The notes beneath the pieces are model-generated. The model was given only the letters and a program-made list of their open reading frames with translations, did no database searches and was not told the origin of the DNA. From assembly GCF_018729455.1 (NCBI RefSeq), contig NZ_JAHHZF010000004.1:186001-250000 (forward strand): a stretch of 64,000 nt of DNA. Reading direction: 5' to 3'. Shown piece after piece: positions 46,274 through 55,928 of this stretch (position 1 is its first letter; each line of letters begins with the position of its first letter). The translations under genes were made by a program, and so were the position numbers. This DNA comes from Prosthecodimorpha staleyi (GTDB lineage: Bacteria > Pseudomonadota > Alphaproteobacteria > Rhizobiales > Ancalomicrobiaceae).

Positions 46274-47608
46274 TCAGGCGGCCTTCGGATCGAGCACCGG
46301 TGCGACCGCCTTGGCGATTGCCAGAAGCCGCGCATCGCCGAAGCGGGGTCCGGCGAGCGTCACGCCGACCGGCAGGCCGTTCGGACCGAGATGGCCGGGA
46401 ATGTTGACGGTCGGGACGTGAAGCAGCGTCCACATCGAGTTGAAGGCGGGGTCGCCGGTCGTCTCGGACGGCTTGAACGGCGCCTCACCGCAGGCCGAAG
46501 GCGTCAGGATCACGTCCAGTTCCGGCCCGAACAGCTTGTCGAAGACCGGGCGGCAGGCGGCCGCGAGATCCAAGGCCCAGAGCAGCTTCTCCGGGGTGAT
46601 GGCCTCGAAATTCTCGACCTTCTTGCGGAAGTCCTCGTGCAGCAGTTCGTAGTTCTGGACATAGTCGGCCAGGAACTGCACCCGTCCTTCGCCGTTCATG
46701 ACGATATGCTGGGCGGTATTCAGATCGGCGAAGGGTTCCGGCAGATCGAGGTCGGTGACGATCGCCCCGGCCTCGGTCAGCAGGCGGACCGCCCGCTCCA
46801 TGGCGCCGACCGTGCCCTCCTCGGCCTTCGGCCAATTGTGGGTCCTGGAAAAGCCGACCTTCAGCCCCTTGACGGAAACGTCCGGCATGGCGTCGATGCC
46901 GACCATCCGGGCAGCCTCGGCGACCAGGACCAGATCCTCGACGGATCGGCCGTACCAGCCGAGCGTGTCGAGCGTCGGCGAGAGATGGCGTGCCCCCGAC
47001 CAGGAAAAGGTGTTGTGGGTCGGCTTGATGCCGTAGGCGCCATTGAAGCTGGCCGGCCGGATATGCGAGCCGCCCGTCTGGGTGCCGAAGGCGATCGGCA
47101 CCTGGCCGTCGCCTACCGCCGCACCCGAGCCGGAGGACGAGCCGCCCGGCGTGCGGGCGAAGTCGTACGGGTTGCGGGTCAGCGCCTTGCGGCCGCCGGC
47201 GGCGAATTCGACCGTGTCGCACTTGCCCATCACGAAGGCCCCGGCCGCCTTCATGATGCGGACGACCTGCGCGTCGTGGGACGGCTGGTTGTCGGGATAG
47301 ATCGGTGAGTTGTTGGTCGTCGGCATCTCGGCCGTGTCGATCATGTCCTTGACGCCGAAGGGGATGCCGTGCAGGCGACTCTTCGCGCCGGCATGGATCT
47401 GCACCTTGTCGAGTTCCTTGGCCTTGCGGATCGCGCGTTCGGGATCGAGCCAGACCCAGGCCTTCACGTCGGCATTGCGGGCGGCGATGCGGTCGAGGCA
47501 GGAGCGGGTCAGCTCCTCGGCGCTGAGGGCACGCGCCTGGATCAGGGCCGAGGCTTCCGCCGCCGACATCTGCCAGGGCTGCGTCGGAGATTTCACCGGA
47601 GCATTCAT
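46274..47608 (-). CDS. Amidase-signature hydrolase A
   Basis: A 444-residue amidase-signature enzyme. The Ser-cisSer-Lys triad is visible: Lys in GIPFGVKDMIDTA, the Ser-rich loop TPGGSSSGSGAAV, and the nucleophile region GTQTGGSHIRPAS. The last is unusual: Gln replaces the common Asp and His follows the Ser. It probably hydrolyses a small amide in the cytoplasm. A GatC/AtzG-like small protein gene lies 17 bases upstream. It is the last gene of the dpp-amidase operon. Confidence 0.9.
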   Translation of the reverse strand: MNAPVKSPTQPWQMSAAEASALIQARALSAEELTRSCLDRIAARNADVKAWVWLDPERAIRKAKELDKVQIHAGAKSRLHGIPFGVKDMIDTAEMPTTNNSPIYPDNQPSHDAQVVRIMKAAGAFVMGKCDTVEFAAGGRKALTRNPYDFARTPGGSSSGSGAAVGDGQVPIAFGTQTGGSHIRPASFNGAYGIKPTHNTFSWSGARHLSPTLDTLGWYGRSVEDLVLVAEAARMVGIDAMPDVSVKGLKVGFSRTHNWPKAEEGTVGAMERAVRLLTEAGAIVTDLDLPEPFADLNTAQHIVMNGEGRVQFLADYVQNYELLHEDFRKKVENFEAITPEKLLWALDLAAACRPVFDKLFGPELDVILTPSACGEAPFKPSETTGDPAFNSMWTLLHVPTVNIPGHLGPNGLPVGVTLAGPRFGDARLLAIAKAVAPVLDPKAA

Positions 47609-47625
47609 GGTCGGATCCTCGTCTT

Positions 47626-47823
47626 TCAGGCCAGGGGAACGCGGAAGGTGCTGGCCGGCTCGTCGCCCTTGGACGGCATGCGCGGGATGGCGCGGCCGGC
47701 GGCCGAGACGCGATCGGCCAGTTCGCGCATGCGCGCGAGATGCTCGGGCGTCAGATTGAAGAGTCCGTAGCGGGCCGCGAAGGCGTTGATCTCGTCCTGG
47801 GTCCAGGCAGGATGGTCGGACAT
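47626..47823 (-). CDS. Small AtzG/GatC-like amidase partner
   Basis: A 65-residue, mainly helical protein ending in the motif DEPASTFRVPL. Position directly before an amidase gene and a C-terminal E-P-[AS]-F-like motif recall AtzG and GatC, small subunits that wrap around an amidase and stabilise it. The two other small genes before amidases in this window share the motif. The assignment as a subunit is inference. Confidence 0.6.
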   Translation of the reverse strand: MSDHPAWTQDEINAFAARYGLFNLTPEHLARMRELADRVSAAGRAIPRMPSKGDEPASTFRVPLA

Positions 47824-47863
47824 GGCGGTCTCCTCGAAAGGGCGGACGGTTGCGGGACGGGCG

Positions 47864-49291
47864 TCAGAGAGCGGGGCGCAGGCCGCGCGTGCCGGCGGCC
47901 TTCTCGAGGGCGCGGGCGACCCGGTAGGTGGTCGCCTCGTCGAAGTAGCGGCCGACGATCTGCGCCGAGGTCGGCATGCCGTCGCGGTCGAAGCCGGTCG
48001 GGATCGAGATGGCCGGATGGCCGGTGACGTTGAAGATCGAGGTGGCCGAGCCGAAGGTGAATTTCACCAGCCGCTCCTGGTCCTCGAAGCTCGGCGCCGT
48101 GATGAAGGTGCAGGGCGCCAGCACCGCGTCGACCGTCCGGATCACCGCGTCGGTGGTGACCGCGAGCTGGCGCCGGTAGCGGGTGGCGGCGACATAGTCG
48201 ACGGCCCGGACCGTGAAGCCGGACGTCATCTTGTCCTTGAGCGCCTTGCCCATCAGGTGGCTGCGCTCCATGAAGTCCTGCTCGTGGATCGACAGGCTCT
48301 CGGCCCAGTTGATGGTGCCGGTCACGGCCCGGTACTTGGACAGCGGCGCCGGCAGGGCGATCTCGACGACGGTGGCGCCGAGATCGGTCAGCATGGCCTC
48401 GGTTTCGGCGAGTTTCGTCACGATGTCCGGGTCCATCGACGGCGCATCGGCACCGAGGTCGCGCACCACGCCGATGGTCAGACCCTTCAGACCCATGTCG
48501 AAGCCGGCCATCAGGTCGTAGGACGGCACGTCGGCGGATTGCGGATCGCGCGGATCGTAGCCGGCCATAACCTGCGCGACCGTCGCATTGTCCTCCGCCG
48601 TCCAGGTCAGCGGGCCGACCACGTCGAGCGACCAGCAGTTCGGCAGGCAGCCGGCGCGGCTCATCAGCCCGTAGGTCGCCTTCATGCCGTAGACGCCGGT
48701 CGCCGCCGCCGGCAACCGGACCGAGCCGCCGGTATCGGAGCCGAGCGCGAACATGGCCGTGCCGGCCGCCACCGCGACACCGGCCCCGGTCGACGAACCG
48801 CCGGTGTGACGGGCCGGGTTCCACGGGTTGCGGGCGAGCGGGAACGGCAGGTCGGGATAGATCTCGCCGGTGCCGGTCCCGTATTCCCAGGTGTTCAGCT
48901 TGCCGAGCAGGATGGCACCCGCGGCCTCCAGCTTCTCGATCGCCGTCGAGGTCTCGTCGGCGACATAGTCCAGCATCAGCCGCGAGCCGCCGGTCGTCTT
49001 GACGCCCTTCACGTGGTAGTTGTCCTTGACCGCGAAGGGGATGCCGTGCAGCGGCCCCTTCCAGCGGCCGGCCAGGATCTCGGCCTCGGCGATCCTGGCG
49101 GCGGCGCGCGCTCGGTCCGCGAGCACGGTGATGTAGCTGTGCACCACGTCGTCGATGGCGTCGATCCGGGCCAGATAGGCCTCGACCAGTTCGACGGGCG
49201 ACAGCTTGCGCGCCGCGATCAGGCGCGAGGCTTCGGCGACGGTCAGATAGACCAGCGGATCGGCGGCTGTGACGGGTGTGACGGCGGTCAT
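47864..49291 (-). CDS. Amidase-signature hydrolase B
   Basis: A 475-residue amidase. Catalytic Lys is in GIPFAVKDNYHVKG, the Ser loop is TGGSSTGAGVAV, and the nucleophile segment GSDTGGSVRLPAA is canonical. It is closest in pattern to amidase C, with which it shares NYxxxG, TWEYGTG and TGVYGMKATYGL-like stretches. The ATG overlaps the stop of amidase C (ATGA), so the two are translated together and may form a functional pair or act on related substrates. Confidence 0.9.
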   Translation of the reverse strand: MTAVTPVTAADPLVYLTVAEASRLIAARKLSPVELVEAYLARIDAIDDVVHSYITVLADRARAAARIAEAEILAGRWKGPLHGIPFAVKDNYHVKGVKTTGGSRLMLDYVADETSTAIEKLEAAGAILLGKLNTWEYGTGTGEIYPDLPFPLARNPWNPARHTGGSSTGAGVAVAAGTAMFALGSDTGGSVRLPAAATGVYGMKATYGLMSRAGCLPNCWSLDVVGPLTWTAEDNATVAQVMAGYDPRDPQSADVPSYDLMAGFDMGLKGLTIGVVRDLGADAPSMDPDIVTKLAETEAMLTDLGATVVEIALPAPLSKYRAVTGTINWAESLSIHEQDFMERSHLMGKALKDKMTSGFTVRAVDYVAATRYRRQLAVTTDAVIRTVDAVLAPCTFITAPSFEDQERLVKFTFGSATSIFNVTGHPAISIPTGFDRDGMPTSAQIVGRYFDEATTYRVARALEKAAGTRGLRPAL

Positions 49292-50709
49292 GGTTCGGGT
49301 CTCCTGTCGCGCCAGGGCGTGGCGGCCTCATAGGCGGCCGCGACCCTGAGCAAGATGGGGTCGGCACGATGCGGGGCCGCGATCTGCCAGTGCAGCGGCA
49401 GGCCGGCGGCGTTGAAGCCGGTGCATTGCACCAGGCTCGGATGGCCGGAAATGTTGAACGGGACCAGCGCCGTATCGGTGGTGAAGGCCGTCATCTCCGG
49501 CTCGACGCCGAGCCGCGGCGCCGCATGGGCCGCCCCGAAGGTCACGACCGCATCGAAGCGCGCCATCAGCGCGTTCATGGCCGCGGCCAGGGTACGCCGC
49601 CGCCGTTGCGCGGCGATGTAGTCGACCGCGCGCACCTGGGCGCCGAACATCAGCTTGTCGCGCAGGGCGAAGCCCATCCGGTCGGGCATCTCGCGCAGTT
49701 CGCGCTCGTGGATGGTCGCCGATTCCACCGGACCGATGATCCGCGTGCAGGCGTAGAAGTCCGCGACCGGGGCCGGGAAATCGGTCTCGATCAGGACCGC
49801 GCCCAGATCCGCCAGCACCGCCAGCCCGGCCTCGAAGGCCGCTGCAATATCGGCGTCCGGCGGCGTCATGCCCGGGCCGAGCGAGCGGATCACGCCGATC
49901 CGCAAACCGGCCACGCCCTGCTTCAGGCCGTTGCGGAAATCCGGCACCGGACCGGTCAGGCTGGTCGGATCGCCCGGGTCGTGGCCGGCGACGGCATTCA
50001 TGACCAGGGCGGAATCCTCGACCGTCCAGGTCAGCGGCCCGGGAATGTCCATCGAATAGCAATTGGCGAGGATGCCGGACTTGGACAGCAGGCCGTGGGT
50101 GCCCTTCACGCCGACGACCCCCGTCGCGGCCGCCGGAAGCCGCACCGATCCGGTCGTGTCGGAGCCGAGGGCCACCGTGACGGTACCGGCCGCCACCGCC
50201 GTGCCGGCCCCGCTCGACGAGCCGCCCGGGAAATGATCGAGGTGCCAGGGATTGCGGGCCGGCGGATAGGGCAGATCGAAATACTCGCCGCCATTGCCGG
50301 TGCCGAACTCCCAGGTCGCCAGCTTGCCCATCAGCACAGCACCGGCCGCCTTCATGCGGGCGACCAGGGCGGCGTCCCGATCCGGTCGCGGCCACCCTTC
50401 CGAGAGGCGCGAGCCGGCCGTGGTCGGCAGGCCGGCGGCGTCGTAGTTGTCCTTGACCGCAAAGGGGATGCCGTGCATCGGCCCTTTCCATCGACCGGCC
50501 GCGATCTCGGCCTCGGCACGCCGGGCCGCGGTCAGCGCGGCCTCCGCGTCGAGCGTGATGTAGCTCGCGATCCGCGGCTCGACCGCCTCGATGCGGGCGA
50601 GCAGCGCCTTGACGAGATCGACAGGCGAGATGGCCTTGGCGGCAATCAGCCGGGATGCTTCGGCCGCGGTCAGATGGTGCAGCGCCTTGGCGGCGACGGG
50701 GGCGTTCAT
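49288..50709 (-). CDS. Amidase-signature hydrolase C
   Basis: A 473-residue amidase. Lys in GIPFAVKDNYDAAG and the Ser loop PGGSSSGAGTAV are present; the nucleophile segment reads GSDTTGSVRLPAA, with Thr where Gly is usual. The start at 50709 overlaps the stop of the AbrB-type gene. A much longer frame upstream (to 52704) is only the opposite-frame shadow of other genes. It likely arose with amidase B by duplication. Confidence 0.9.
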   Translation of the reverse strand: MNAPVAAKALHHLTAAEASRLIAAKAISPVDLVKALLARIEAVEPRIASYITLDAEAALTAARRAEAEIAAGRWKGPMHGIPFAVKDNYDAAGLPTTAGSRLSEGWPRPDRDAALVARMKAAGAVLMGKLATWEFGTGNGGEYFDLPYPPARNPWHLDHFPGGSSSGAGTAVAAGTVTVALGSDTTGSVRLPAAATGVVGVKGTHGLLSKSGILANCYSMDIPGPLTWTVEDSALVMNAVAGHDPGDPTSLTGPVPDFRNGLKQGVAGLRIGVIRSLGPGMTPPDADIAAAFEAGLAVLADLGAVLIETDFPAPVADFYACTRIIGPVESATIHERELREMPDRMGFALRDKLMFGAQVRAVDYIAAQRRRRTLAAAMNALMARFDAVVTFGAAHAAPRLGVEPEMTAFTTDTALVPFNISGHPSLVQCTGFNAAGLPLHWQIAAPHRADPILLRVAAAYEAATPWRDRRPEP

Positions 50710-51800
50710 TCGGCCGGGCTCCTCTCGGCGGCAGATGCGGACAGGGACCGGGACGGCGGGCCGAAATAGCCGATCCGCTTCAGACCGGCATGGACGAGCG
50801 GCACCGTCGCCAGCACCAGGAAAATGCGCAGGACATGAAAGGCGGTGACAGTCGGCACGTCGAAATGCAGCACCTTGGCGGTGATCGCCATTTCGGTGAC
50901 GCTGCCCGGCGAGGTCGACAGGATCGCGGTCGGCCAGGGCATGCCGGAGACCAGCGCGATGACGTAGCCGACCGCCGAGCAGCCAGCGGTCAGCAGAAGC
51001 ACGTTGAGGATCGCCGACGGAATGAAGCGGCGCAGCGCGCGGACGGAATCGCGGCGGAACTGGGCGCCCAGATAGCAGCCCATCACCACCTGACAGGCAT
51101 TCGACATCCAGGTCGGCACCGCCGAGAGATTGGCCTCGGTCAGGCCGAGAACGACGCCGGTGCCCATCGGCATCAGGAGGAAGGCAGTCGCCAGGCCGCG
51201 GCGGCGCGCGATCAGGGCGAGCACGAGGGCGATCGCCAGCGAGAGCGCGAGGCCGGCAGGATCGAAGGCGATGCGCGAATGCAGCGTGGCCACGTCGCCG
51301 GTCGCGCCCGACAGGGTGATGGCGGTCGGGATGATGATGACCAGAAGCACGATGCGCAGAAGCTGGTTCATCGCGATCTCGGGCACGCGTGCCCCGTTGC
51401 GCTCGCCCATCATGCTCATCTCGACCGGGCCGCCGGGCACGGAGCAGAAGAAGGCCGTGGTGGCGTCGATCCCGGCCGTCAGCATCAGGACGCGCGACAG
51501 CAGGGCGGCGATCGCCACCGTCGCCACGGCGGCGGCGAGCATTTCCGGCAGCAGTGCCGCGGCGGCGCGAGCGGCTTCCGGCGTGAAGGTCAGCCCGAGC
51601 GCGGTCATGATGACCAGGACGGCGCCGTCCCGAGCCGTGCGGTGGGTCGATACGGCCAATCCGGATAGACCGAGCGCGGCGACCACCGTCAGGGATCCGA
51701 TCATCCAGGGCAGAGGGATTTTCAGTTGGGCCGCGACCGCCCCGCCGCAACCAGCGGCCAGATGCGTGAGCAGGATGCGGAGGGCGAGGACTGGGGTCAT
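50706..51800 (-). CDS. AbrB-family membrane protein
   Basis: A 364-residue inner-membrane protein with about ten helices in two similar halves. The LKIPLPWMIGSL and SVPGGPVEMSMMGERNGARVPEIAMNQLLRI motifs, echoed by STSPGSVTEMAITAKVLHFDVPTVTAFHVLRI in the second half, identify the AbrB/putative ammonia monooxygenase family, unrelated to the DNA-binding AbrB. It overlaps amidase C by four bases. Transport of a product such as an organic acid or ammonium is possible but unproven. Confidence 0.85.
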   Translation of the reverse strand: MTPVLALRILLTHLAAGCGGAVAAQLKIPLPWMIGSLTVVAALGLSGLAVSTHRTARDGAVLVIMTALGLTFTPEAARAAAALLPEMLAAAVATVAIAALLSRVLMLTAGIDATTAFFCSVPGGPVEMSMMGERNGARVPEIAMNQLLRIVLLVIIIPTAITLSGATGDVATLHSRIAFDPAGLALSLAIALVLALIARRRGLATAFLLMPMGTGVVLGLTEANLSAVPTWMSNACQVVMGCYLGAQFRRDSVRALRRFIPSAILNVLLLTAGCSAVGYVIALVSGMPWPTAILSTSPGSVTEMAITAKVLHFDVPTVTAFHVLRIFLVLATVPLVHAGLKRIGYFGPPSRSLSASAAERSPAE

Positions 51801-51812
51801 GACGGGGTCTGA

Positions 51813-52877
<1,065 letters not shown>

Positions 52878-52887
52878 GGGATCCTCC

Positions 52888-53967
52888 TCAGACCGGCAAC
52901 GCCGTGCCGCTGTGGCCGGATGCGGCCGCGACGGCGTGGCAGGCGACCTTGTGGGCCGGGAAATCGGGAAGCGCCGACAGCGGCGGCTCGATTTCGGCGC
53001 AGACGGCCTCGGCGAGCGGGCAGCGGGTGCGGAAACGGCAGCCGGAGGGTGGATTGACCGGATTGGGCGGGTCGCCGGAGAGCGGCGGAACGGAGACGCG
53101 CCGGCGCGGGTCCATCGACGGCCGCGAGGACAGCAGCGCGCGGGTATAGGGATGCTGCGGGGCTTCGTAGAGCCGCTCGACCGGACCGATCTCGGCGACG
53201 CGGCCGAGATACATGACCATCACGCGGTCGGACACATATTGCACCACGTTGAGATCGTGGGAGATGAACAGATAGGTCAGCGACAGGCGTTCCTTGAGCG
53301 AGACCAGCAGGTTGAGGACCTGGGCCTCGACCGACTTGTCGAGCGCGGAGACCGACTCGTCCAGGATGACCAGCCGGGGATGCATGGCGAGCGCCCGGGC
53401 GATGTTGATGCGCTGGCGCTGGCCGCCCGACAGTTCGTGCGGATAGCGCTCGGCGAAGAGCCGCGGGTTGAGGCCGACCATGCCGAGCAGATCGCGTGCC
53501 CGCTCCCGCGCCTCGCTTTTCGGCAGGCCATGCGATTTCGGTCCGAAGGCGATGGAATCGGCGATCGGCAGGCGCGGGTTGAGGGAGGCGTAGCTGTCCT
53601 GGAAGACCATCTGCATGTTGCGCTGCAGTTCGTCGACCGGAATGCCGCGCACCACCCCGACCGGATCGCCGTCGAAGACGATCGTGCCGGCATCGGGCTG
53701 GATCAGGTGCATCAGCAGGCGCGCCGTGGTCGACTTGCCGCAGCCGGACTCCCCGACGATGCCGAGCGTCTCGCCCTTGGCGACTTCGAAGGAGACGCCG
53801 TCAACCGCCTTCACGACGGCGCGTGACGGACTGAACAGGCTGCCCTTGATCGGGAAATGCTTCTTCAGGTCTTCGACCAGCAGCATCGGCTGCATCGGTC
53901 CGCCACGGTCGCGCGGGTCGGCGGAGACCGGCAGGCGGGGACTTTCGGGGACGACGGCAAGTGTCAT
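52888..53967 (-). CDS. Dipeptide/oligopeptide ABC transporter ATPase, DppF type
   Basis: A 359-residue second ATPase. DLKKHFPIKG near the start, Walker A GESGCGKST, signature LSGGQRQRINIARAL, Walker B VILDESVSALD (Ser where Pro is common) and the GCRFRTRC Cys segment identify DppF/OppF. A Met seven codons further upstream (53988) would overlap the permease gene by 11 bases and is possible. Confidence 0.92.
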   Translation of the reverse strand: MTLAVVPESPRLPVSADPRDRGGPMQPMLLVEDLKKHFPIKGSLFSPSRAVVKAVDGVSFEVAKGETLGIVGESGCGKSTTARLLMHLIQPDAGTIVFDGDPVGVVRGIPVDELQRNMQMVFQDSYASLNPRLPIADSIAFGPKSHGLPKSEARERARDLLGMVGLNPRLFAERYPHELSGGQRQRINIARALAMHPRLVILDESVSALDKSVEAQVLNLLVSLKERLSLTYLFISHDLNVVQYVSDRVMVMYLGRVAEIGPVERLYEAPQHPYTRALLSSRPSMDPRRRVSVPPLSGDPPNPVNPPSGCRFRTRCPLAEAVCAEIEPPLSALPDFPAHKVACHAVAAASGHSGTALPV

Positions 53968-53977
53968 GGGGCGGCCC

Positions 53978-54892
53978 TCACCGGACATCCATGGCGGCGC
54001 GCAGTCCGTCGCTCATGAGGTTGAAGCACATGGAGGTCACGAAGATCATCACGCCCGGCAGGATGGCGTTGACCGGCGCCACATAGATCGACTGGCGCAG
54101 CGTGTTGAGCATCAGCCCCCAGTCGGCATTGGGCGGCGAGACGCCGAGGCCGAGGAAGGACAGGCCGGAGGCGAGCACGATGGCGACACTGATCAGGCTC
54201 GAGGCGTAGATCAGGATCGGCCCGAGGACGTTGGGCAGGATATGCTCGATCAGGATGCGCCAGGTCCGCGCGCCGGTGGCGCGGGCGGCCTCGACGAAAT
54301 CCTCGTTGCGCACCTGGGTGGCGACGGTCTCCGAGACGCGGGCGACCGGGGCGATGAAGACCAGCGACATGGCCACCAGGCCGTTGACCAGGCCGGCGCC
54401 GAGCGCGCCCGATATGGCCACCGCCAGCAGGACCGACGGGAAGGCATAGAACACGTCCATCACGCGCATGATCAGCATGTTGGACCGCCCGCCCAGATAG
54501 CCGGCCAGCACGCCGAGGGTGCCGCCGATCAGGGTCGCGACGAAGACCGGCATGAAGCCGGTGAAGAGCGAGATGCGGCCGCCATAGACCAGGCGGGTGA
54601 ACATGTCGCGGCCGAGTTCGTCGGTGCCGAGAAGATGGTTCGGCGAACCCGGCGGCAGCAGACGCCGGATCATGCTGGTCTTGTAGGGATCGGCCCAGGT
54701 GACGTAGGGCGCGAAGATCGCCGCCGCCAGGATGACCAACAGGATCGCGGCGCAGACGATGGTGACGCGGTCGCGGGCGAGGCGACGGCGGACGCCGGCC
54801 CAGTAGCTGCGCGAGATGCTCGCGCGCGCCGGGCGGCCTGCATTGAGGACCTCGCTGACGGTCCGGATGGTGGCGGGTTCGGCCATGGCCAT
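53978..54892 (-). CDS. Dipeptide/oligopeptide ABC transporter permease, DppC type
   Basis: A 304-residue permease with about six helices. The PYVTWADPYKTS...HLLGTDELGRDMFTRLVYGGRISL region and the EAARATGARTWRILIEHILPN docking loop are typical of DppC. An AbrB-type or other gene does not interrupt the transporter block. Confidence 0.93.
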   Translation of the reverse strand: MAMAEPATIRTVSEVLNAGRPARASISRSYWAGVRRRLARDRVTIVCAAILLVILAAAIFAPYVTWADPYKTSMIRRLLPPGSPNHLLGTDELGRDMFTRLVYGGRISLFTGFMPVFVATLIGGTLGVLAGYLGGRSNMLIMRVMDVFYAFPSVLLAVAISGALGAGLVNGLVAMSLVFIAPVARVSETVATQVRNEDFVEAARATGARTWRILIEHILPNVLGPILIYASSLISVAIVLASGLSFLGLGVSPPNADWGLMLNTLRQSIYVAPVNAILPGVMIFVTSMCFNLMSDGLRAAMDVR

Positions 54893-54907
54893 GGGGCGTC
54901 CTCCGGC

Positions 54908-55861
54908 TCAGGCGCGCTTGATGCGCGGGTCGAGGAAGGTCTGGAGGACATCCACGACCAGGTTGATGAAGACGAAGAAGATCGACAGGACGAGGATCGT
55001 CCCCTGCAGGATCGGCAGGTCGCGGGTGAAGATCGCGGTGTTGAGCAGGAAGCCGGTGCCGGGCCAGGAGAACACGGTTTCGACCAGGATCGACCCGCCG
55101 AGCAGCTGGGCGAACTGCAGCCCGGCGACGGCCAGGATGGTCGGGCCGGCATTCTTGGCGACGTGATAGAGCACGCGGCCCTCGCCGATGCCCTTGGCCT
55201 GCAGCATGCCGACGAATTCGCGCCGGCGGATATCGGCGACGGTCGCGCGCACCGATCGGGCGATGATGCCGGCCGGGATCACTGCCAGCGTGATCGCCGG
55301 CAGGACGAGGTGGCGCAGATGCGCCCAGTCGAAGGCGTAGCTCGACTGGCCGCCGGGCCCCATGCCCATGGCCGGCAGCGCGCCGAGATTGACCGCGAAG
55401 ATCACGACCAGCACCATTCCGAGCCAGTAGTGCGGCACGCTGACCCCGGTGACGGCGACGGAGGTCACCGCCCGGTCGACCCAGCCGCCAACCGTGTAGC
55501 CGGCGACGGCACCCATCAGGATCCCGAACGGAAAGCCGATCAGAACGGCGGCGAGCGCCAGATAGGCGGTATTGCGAGCGGCCGGCAGGACCTCGGAGAC
55601 GACCGGCCGGCGCGACTGGATGGAAAGCCCGAAGTCGCCGGTCGCGACATTCTTCAGCCAGAGCAGGTATTGCACCGGCAGCGGCTTGTCGAAGCCGTAG
55701 GCGATCTTGATCTGCTCGCGCATTTCCGGACCGGCATTGTCGGGCAGGACCGCACTCAGGGGATCGCCCGGCGCGAGGTGGATCAGCGAGAAGCAGATGA
55801 TCGTCACGCCGAGCGTGATCGGCAGCGCATAGGCGATGCGGCGGAGAATGTAGCTGAGCAT
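54908..55861 (-). CDS. Dipeptide/oligopeptide ABC transporter permease, DppB type
   Basis: A 317-residue permease. The start MLSYILRRIAYALPITLGVTIICFSLIHLAPGDP and the docking loop FVGMLQAKGIGEGRVLYHVAKNAG are DppB hallmarks. It precedes the DppC-type gene by 15 bases. Confidence 0.93.
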   Translation of the reverse strand: MLSYILRRIAYALPITLGVTIICFSLIHLAPGDPLSAVLPDNAGPEMREQIKIAYGFDKPLPVQYLLWLKNVATGDFGLSIQSRRPVVSEVLPAARNTAYLALAAVLIGFPFGILMGAVAGYTVGGWVDRAVTSVAVTGVSVPHYWLGMVLVVIFAVNLGALPAMGMGPGGQSSYAFDWAHLRHLVLPAITLAVIPAGIIARSVRATVADIRRREFVGMLQAKGIGEGRVLYHVAKNAGPTILAVAGLQFAQLLGGSILVETVFSWPGTGFLLNTAIFTRDLPILQGTILVLSIFFVFINLVVDVLQTFLDPRIKRA

Positions 55862-55928
55862 CCGGTGCTCCCCCCTGTCCGGTGGCGGAGGTCCGGCCGG
55901 CGCGAGCGGGGCGCCGGCCGGGCGGCGG

